Shown: positions 63,033-64,000 of the stretch, in pieces
How positions within the stretch are numbered: position 1 is the stretch's first letter
How the letters are laid out: every line of letters begins with the position of its first letter
Assembly (NCBI RefSeq): GCF_022695595.1
Contig: NZ_CP074380.1
Span: 7,851,504-7,915,503 of the forward strand
Origin: Streptomyces sp. MST-110588
GTDB taxonomy: Bacteria > Actinomycetota > Actinomycetes > Streptomycetales > Streptomycetaceae
DNA: 64,000 nt
Reading direction: 5' to 3'
Notes under the pieces: model-generated
Database searches by the model: none
What the model saw: the letters and a program-made list of their open reading frames with translations, nothing else
What the model was told of the DNA's origin: nothing
Made by a program: the position numbers and the translations under genes

Positions 63033-63631
63033 TCAGCCGTCGACTTCCCGCGCCACGCGCTCCAGGCGGCTCCGGTGGTCCTCCCACCACGCCTGATCCC
63101 CTGGCGGCATGTTGTCCTTGCCCTGCAGATACCCGACGGATCCGTCGATGAGCTCTCGCACGATGTCCGCGTGGCCGGCGTGCCGCTGAGTATCGGAGAT
63201 CACGCGCACCAGGATGTGGTGCAGTGTCACCTCCCGACGTTCCTCCGGCCACCACGGGACGTGTCCTGTCGCCTCAAGCGGCAGCGTCGCGATCGTGCTG
63301 TCGGAGTGCTTCCACGCCTGTCGATACAGCCCGACGATGTATTCGCGTGACTCGTATGCCGTGGCCCACATGTCCGAGTTGGGTTCTGTGTCCTCCGTAT
63401 ACCACCAGGGCGGCGGGTCCTCGTCGAAGAACGGCCGCCCGAACGTGTCACCGAAATAGCCCAGTTCCACACCGGCGACATGCTTGACCAGCCCCAACAG
63501 GTTCGTGCCTGTGGAAGTCAGCGGACGGCGGATGTCGTACTCCGAGAGCCCATCGAGCTTCCACACCAGGGCTTCACGCGCTTCTTGCAGGTATCGGAGA
63601 AGGTCCGCTTTTCGGGTTCGGTTCGATCATG
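63033..63631 (-). pseudogene. DinB/DUF664-family thiol-transferase-like gene, N-terminal frameshift
   Basis: The main frame (63033-63566) encodes WKLDGLSEYDIRRPLTSTGT, LLGLVKHVAGVELGYFG (first metal-type His), and VTLHHILVRVISDTQRHAGH (two further His), the three-helix metal-binding pattern of DUF664 DinB proteins, which include mycothiol-dependent transferases. The native start MIEPNPK at 63631 is out of frame by one extra A in the AAAA run near 63611-63614. GTG 63566 could start a shortened protein of 177 residues lacking part of helix 1. It lies inside the IS21 ends as an apparent passenger. Confidence 0.7.
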
Positions 63632-63723
63632 CCGGGCAGTCTTCCACCCGGCACTGACAGTCGAGAGTGACATCAAAAGCCACTGACGTTGATCTTGTCT
63701 GACGTCACGAAACGACCCCCAAG

Positions 63724-63999
63724 TCACCTCGAAATGACTCCCCGTGAAAGTGGCACAGCCAGGCGTGGGAGTGCGAGTCGGTGGGCGATGAGGCTGAGGT
63801 CGTCGTCCGTGGTGCGGTGTGGCCGGTTGGGCAGGGTGGCGAGTGTGCGGGCGAGGGCAACGGTTTCGGGATAGGTGATCAGGTCGCGGGTCAGGAGGGC
63901 GGGGGAGGCGCTGCTCGTGGTGGTCAGGTGAGGGTTGTCCTTGCAGAGCCGGGTCAGGCGGGTGTGCCAGCGGTGGGTGAGGTGTGGCTGGTGGTCGTA
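63724..63999 (-). CDS. Partial hypothetical gene interrupted by the IS21 end (TniQ-like?)
   Basis: The minus-strand frame is open from the window edge to TGA 63724, reading YDHQPHLTHRWHTRLTRLCK and ITYPETVALARTLATLPN, then the last residues come from the IS end itself. The histidine/arginine-rich stretch and the YPExxxLA helix faintly recall TniQ-type proteins, but this is weak. If the IS21 element and one GCCAGGCGTG copy are removed, the frame continues into 60425-60128. The gene's start lies outside the window. Confidence 0.45.
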   Translation of the reverse strand, partial: YDHQPHLTHRWHTRLTRLCKDNPHLTTTSSASPALLTRDLITYPETVALARTLATLPNRPHRTTDDDLSLIAHRLALPRLAVPLSRGVISR

Positions 64000-64000
64000 C

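Larger units (their letters stand above)
60432..63757 (+). mobile_element. IS21-family element with apparent passenger gene
   Basis: Related inverted ends begin TGTGC at 60432 and, inverted, GCACA at 63753-63757. The best-matched part is 60445-60475 against 63713-63743 inverted (GGGAGxxxTTTCGAxGTGACT). Further inward both ends repeat a TTTTGAxGTCACT segment, as IS21 ends do. It contains istA (broken), istB (intact) and, between istB and the right end, a DinB-like gene on the opposite strand. The sequence GCCAGGCGTG occurs at 60416-60425 and 63758-63767 and may be a target duplication. Confidence 0.65.

Overview
The window is GC-rich actinobacterial DNA, almost certainly Streptomyces. Codon third positions are strongly G/C, GTG and TTG starts are frequent, and the gene content is typical: GAF-ANTAR regulators, HxlR/MarR/TetR regulators, DUF6461, XRE-cupin regulators, and IS701, IS982, IS256 and IS21 type elements. 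It is an accessory stretch, possibly a chromosome arm or a large plasmid. I see no rRNA, tRNA, CRISPR array or replication gene. Pseudogenes and gene fragments are numerous, which is the most striking overall property.

Layout. 1-3.2 kb: 3' end of a PLP enzyme, then a zinc-ribbon/XRE regulator and a sigma-like protein. 3.7-5.2 kb: two tandem GAF-ANTAR antiterminators. 5.4-9.3 kb: an IS256 remnant, a MarR-MFS efflux operon, an HxlR regulator divergent from a carboxymuconolactone-decarboxylase-like gene and a DUF1330 gene, and an HxlR remnant. 9.4-11.1 kb: a nadC-phzF overlapping pair. 11.4-16.7 kb: DUF6461, a methyltransferase, a damaged XRE gene, a frameshifted ProC-like gene, and a beta-lactamase-type serine hydrolase divergent from a TetR gene. 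17.3-22.6 kb: a TIR-transmembrane-WD40 protein, a lipoprotein and a secreted beta-propeller. 22.7-29.4 kb: P-loop kinase, XRE-cupin/GNAT, RpiR/thrC and EamA/LysR divergent pairs. 29.6-34.9 kb: a secreted trypsin-like protease, then the ruins of a nonribosomal-peptide locus (broken condensation domain; an amino-acid hydroxylase fused in frame to an exporter; an FAD monooxygenase fragment).

35.2-38.5 kb: an MFS exporter with a MerR-type promoter, decayed ligase and reductase fragments resembling phenazine tailoring genes, and a MerR regulator. 39-42.9 kb: a dienelactone-hydrolase-like gene, a group II intron reverse-transcriptase fragment, a broken alpha/beta hydrolase, and a TetR/NTF2-like divergent pair with two matching operators, followed by a Tat-exported HD protein. 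43.5-48.5 kb: a frameshifted MFS exporter, methyltransferase and LysR fragments, a second MFS exporter and an APH-type phosphotransferase. 49.4-55 kb: an FtsX-type ABC exporter divergent from a two-component system, with an IS982 element inserted exactly behind the response regulator stop. 56-58 kb: IS701 remnant, tandem repeats and a decayed small gene. 58.3-59.8 kb: an FAD monooxygenase. 60.4-63.8 kb: an IS21-family element with a broken istA, intact istB and an apparent DinB-like passenger, interrupting an open frame that runs off the window.

The recurring theme is regulator-plus-efflux or regulator-plus-enzyme divergent pairs, interleaved with secondary-metabolism debris and insertion sequences. 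Functions are inferred by reading protein motifs; no database search was possible.
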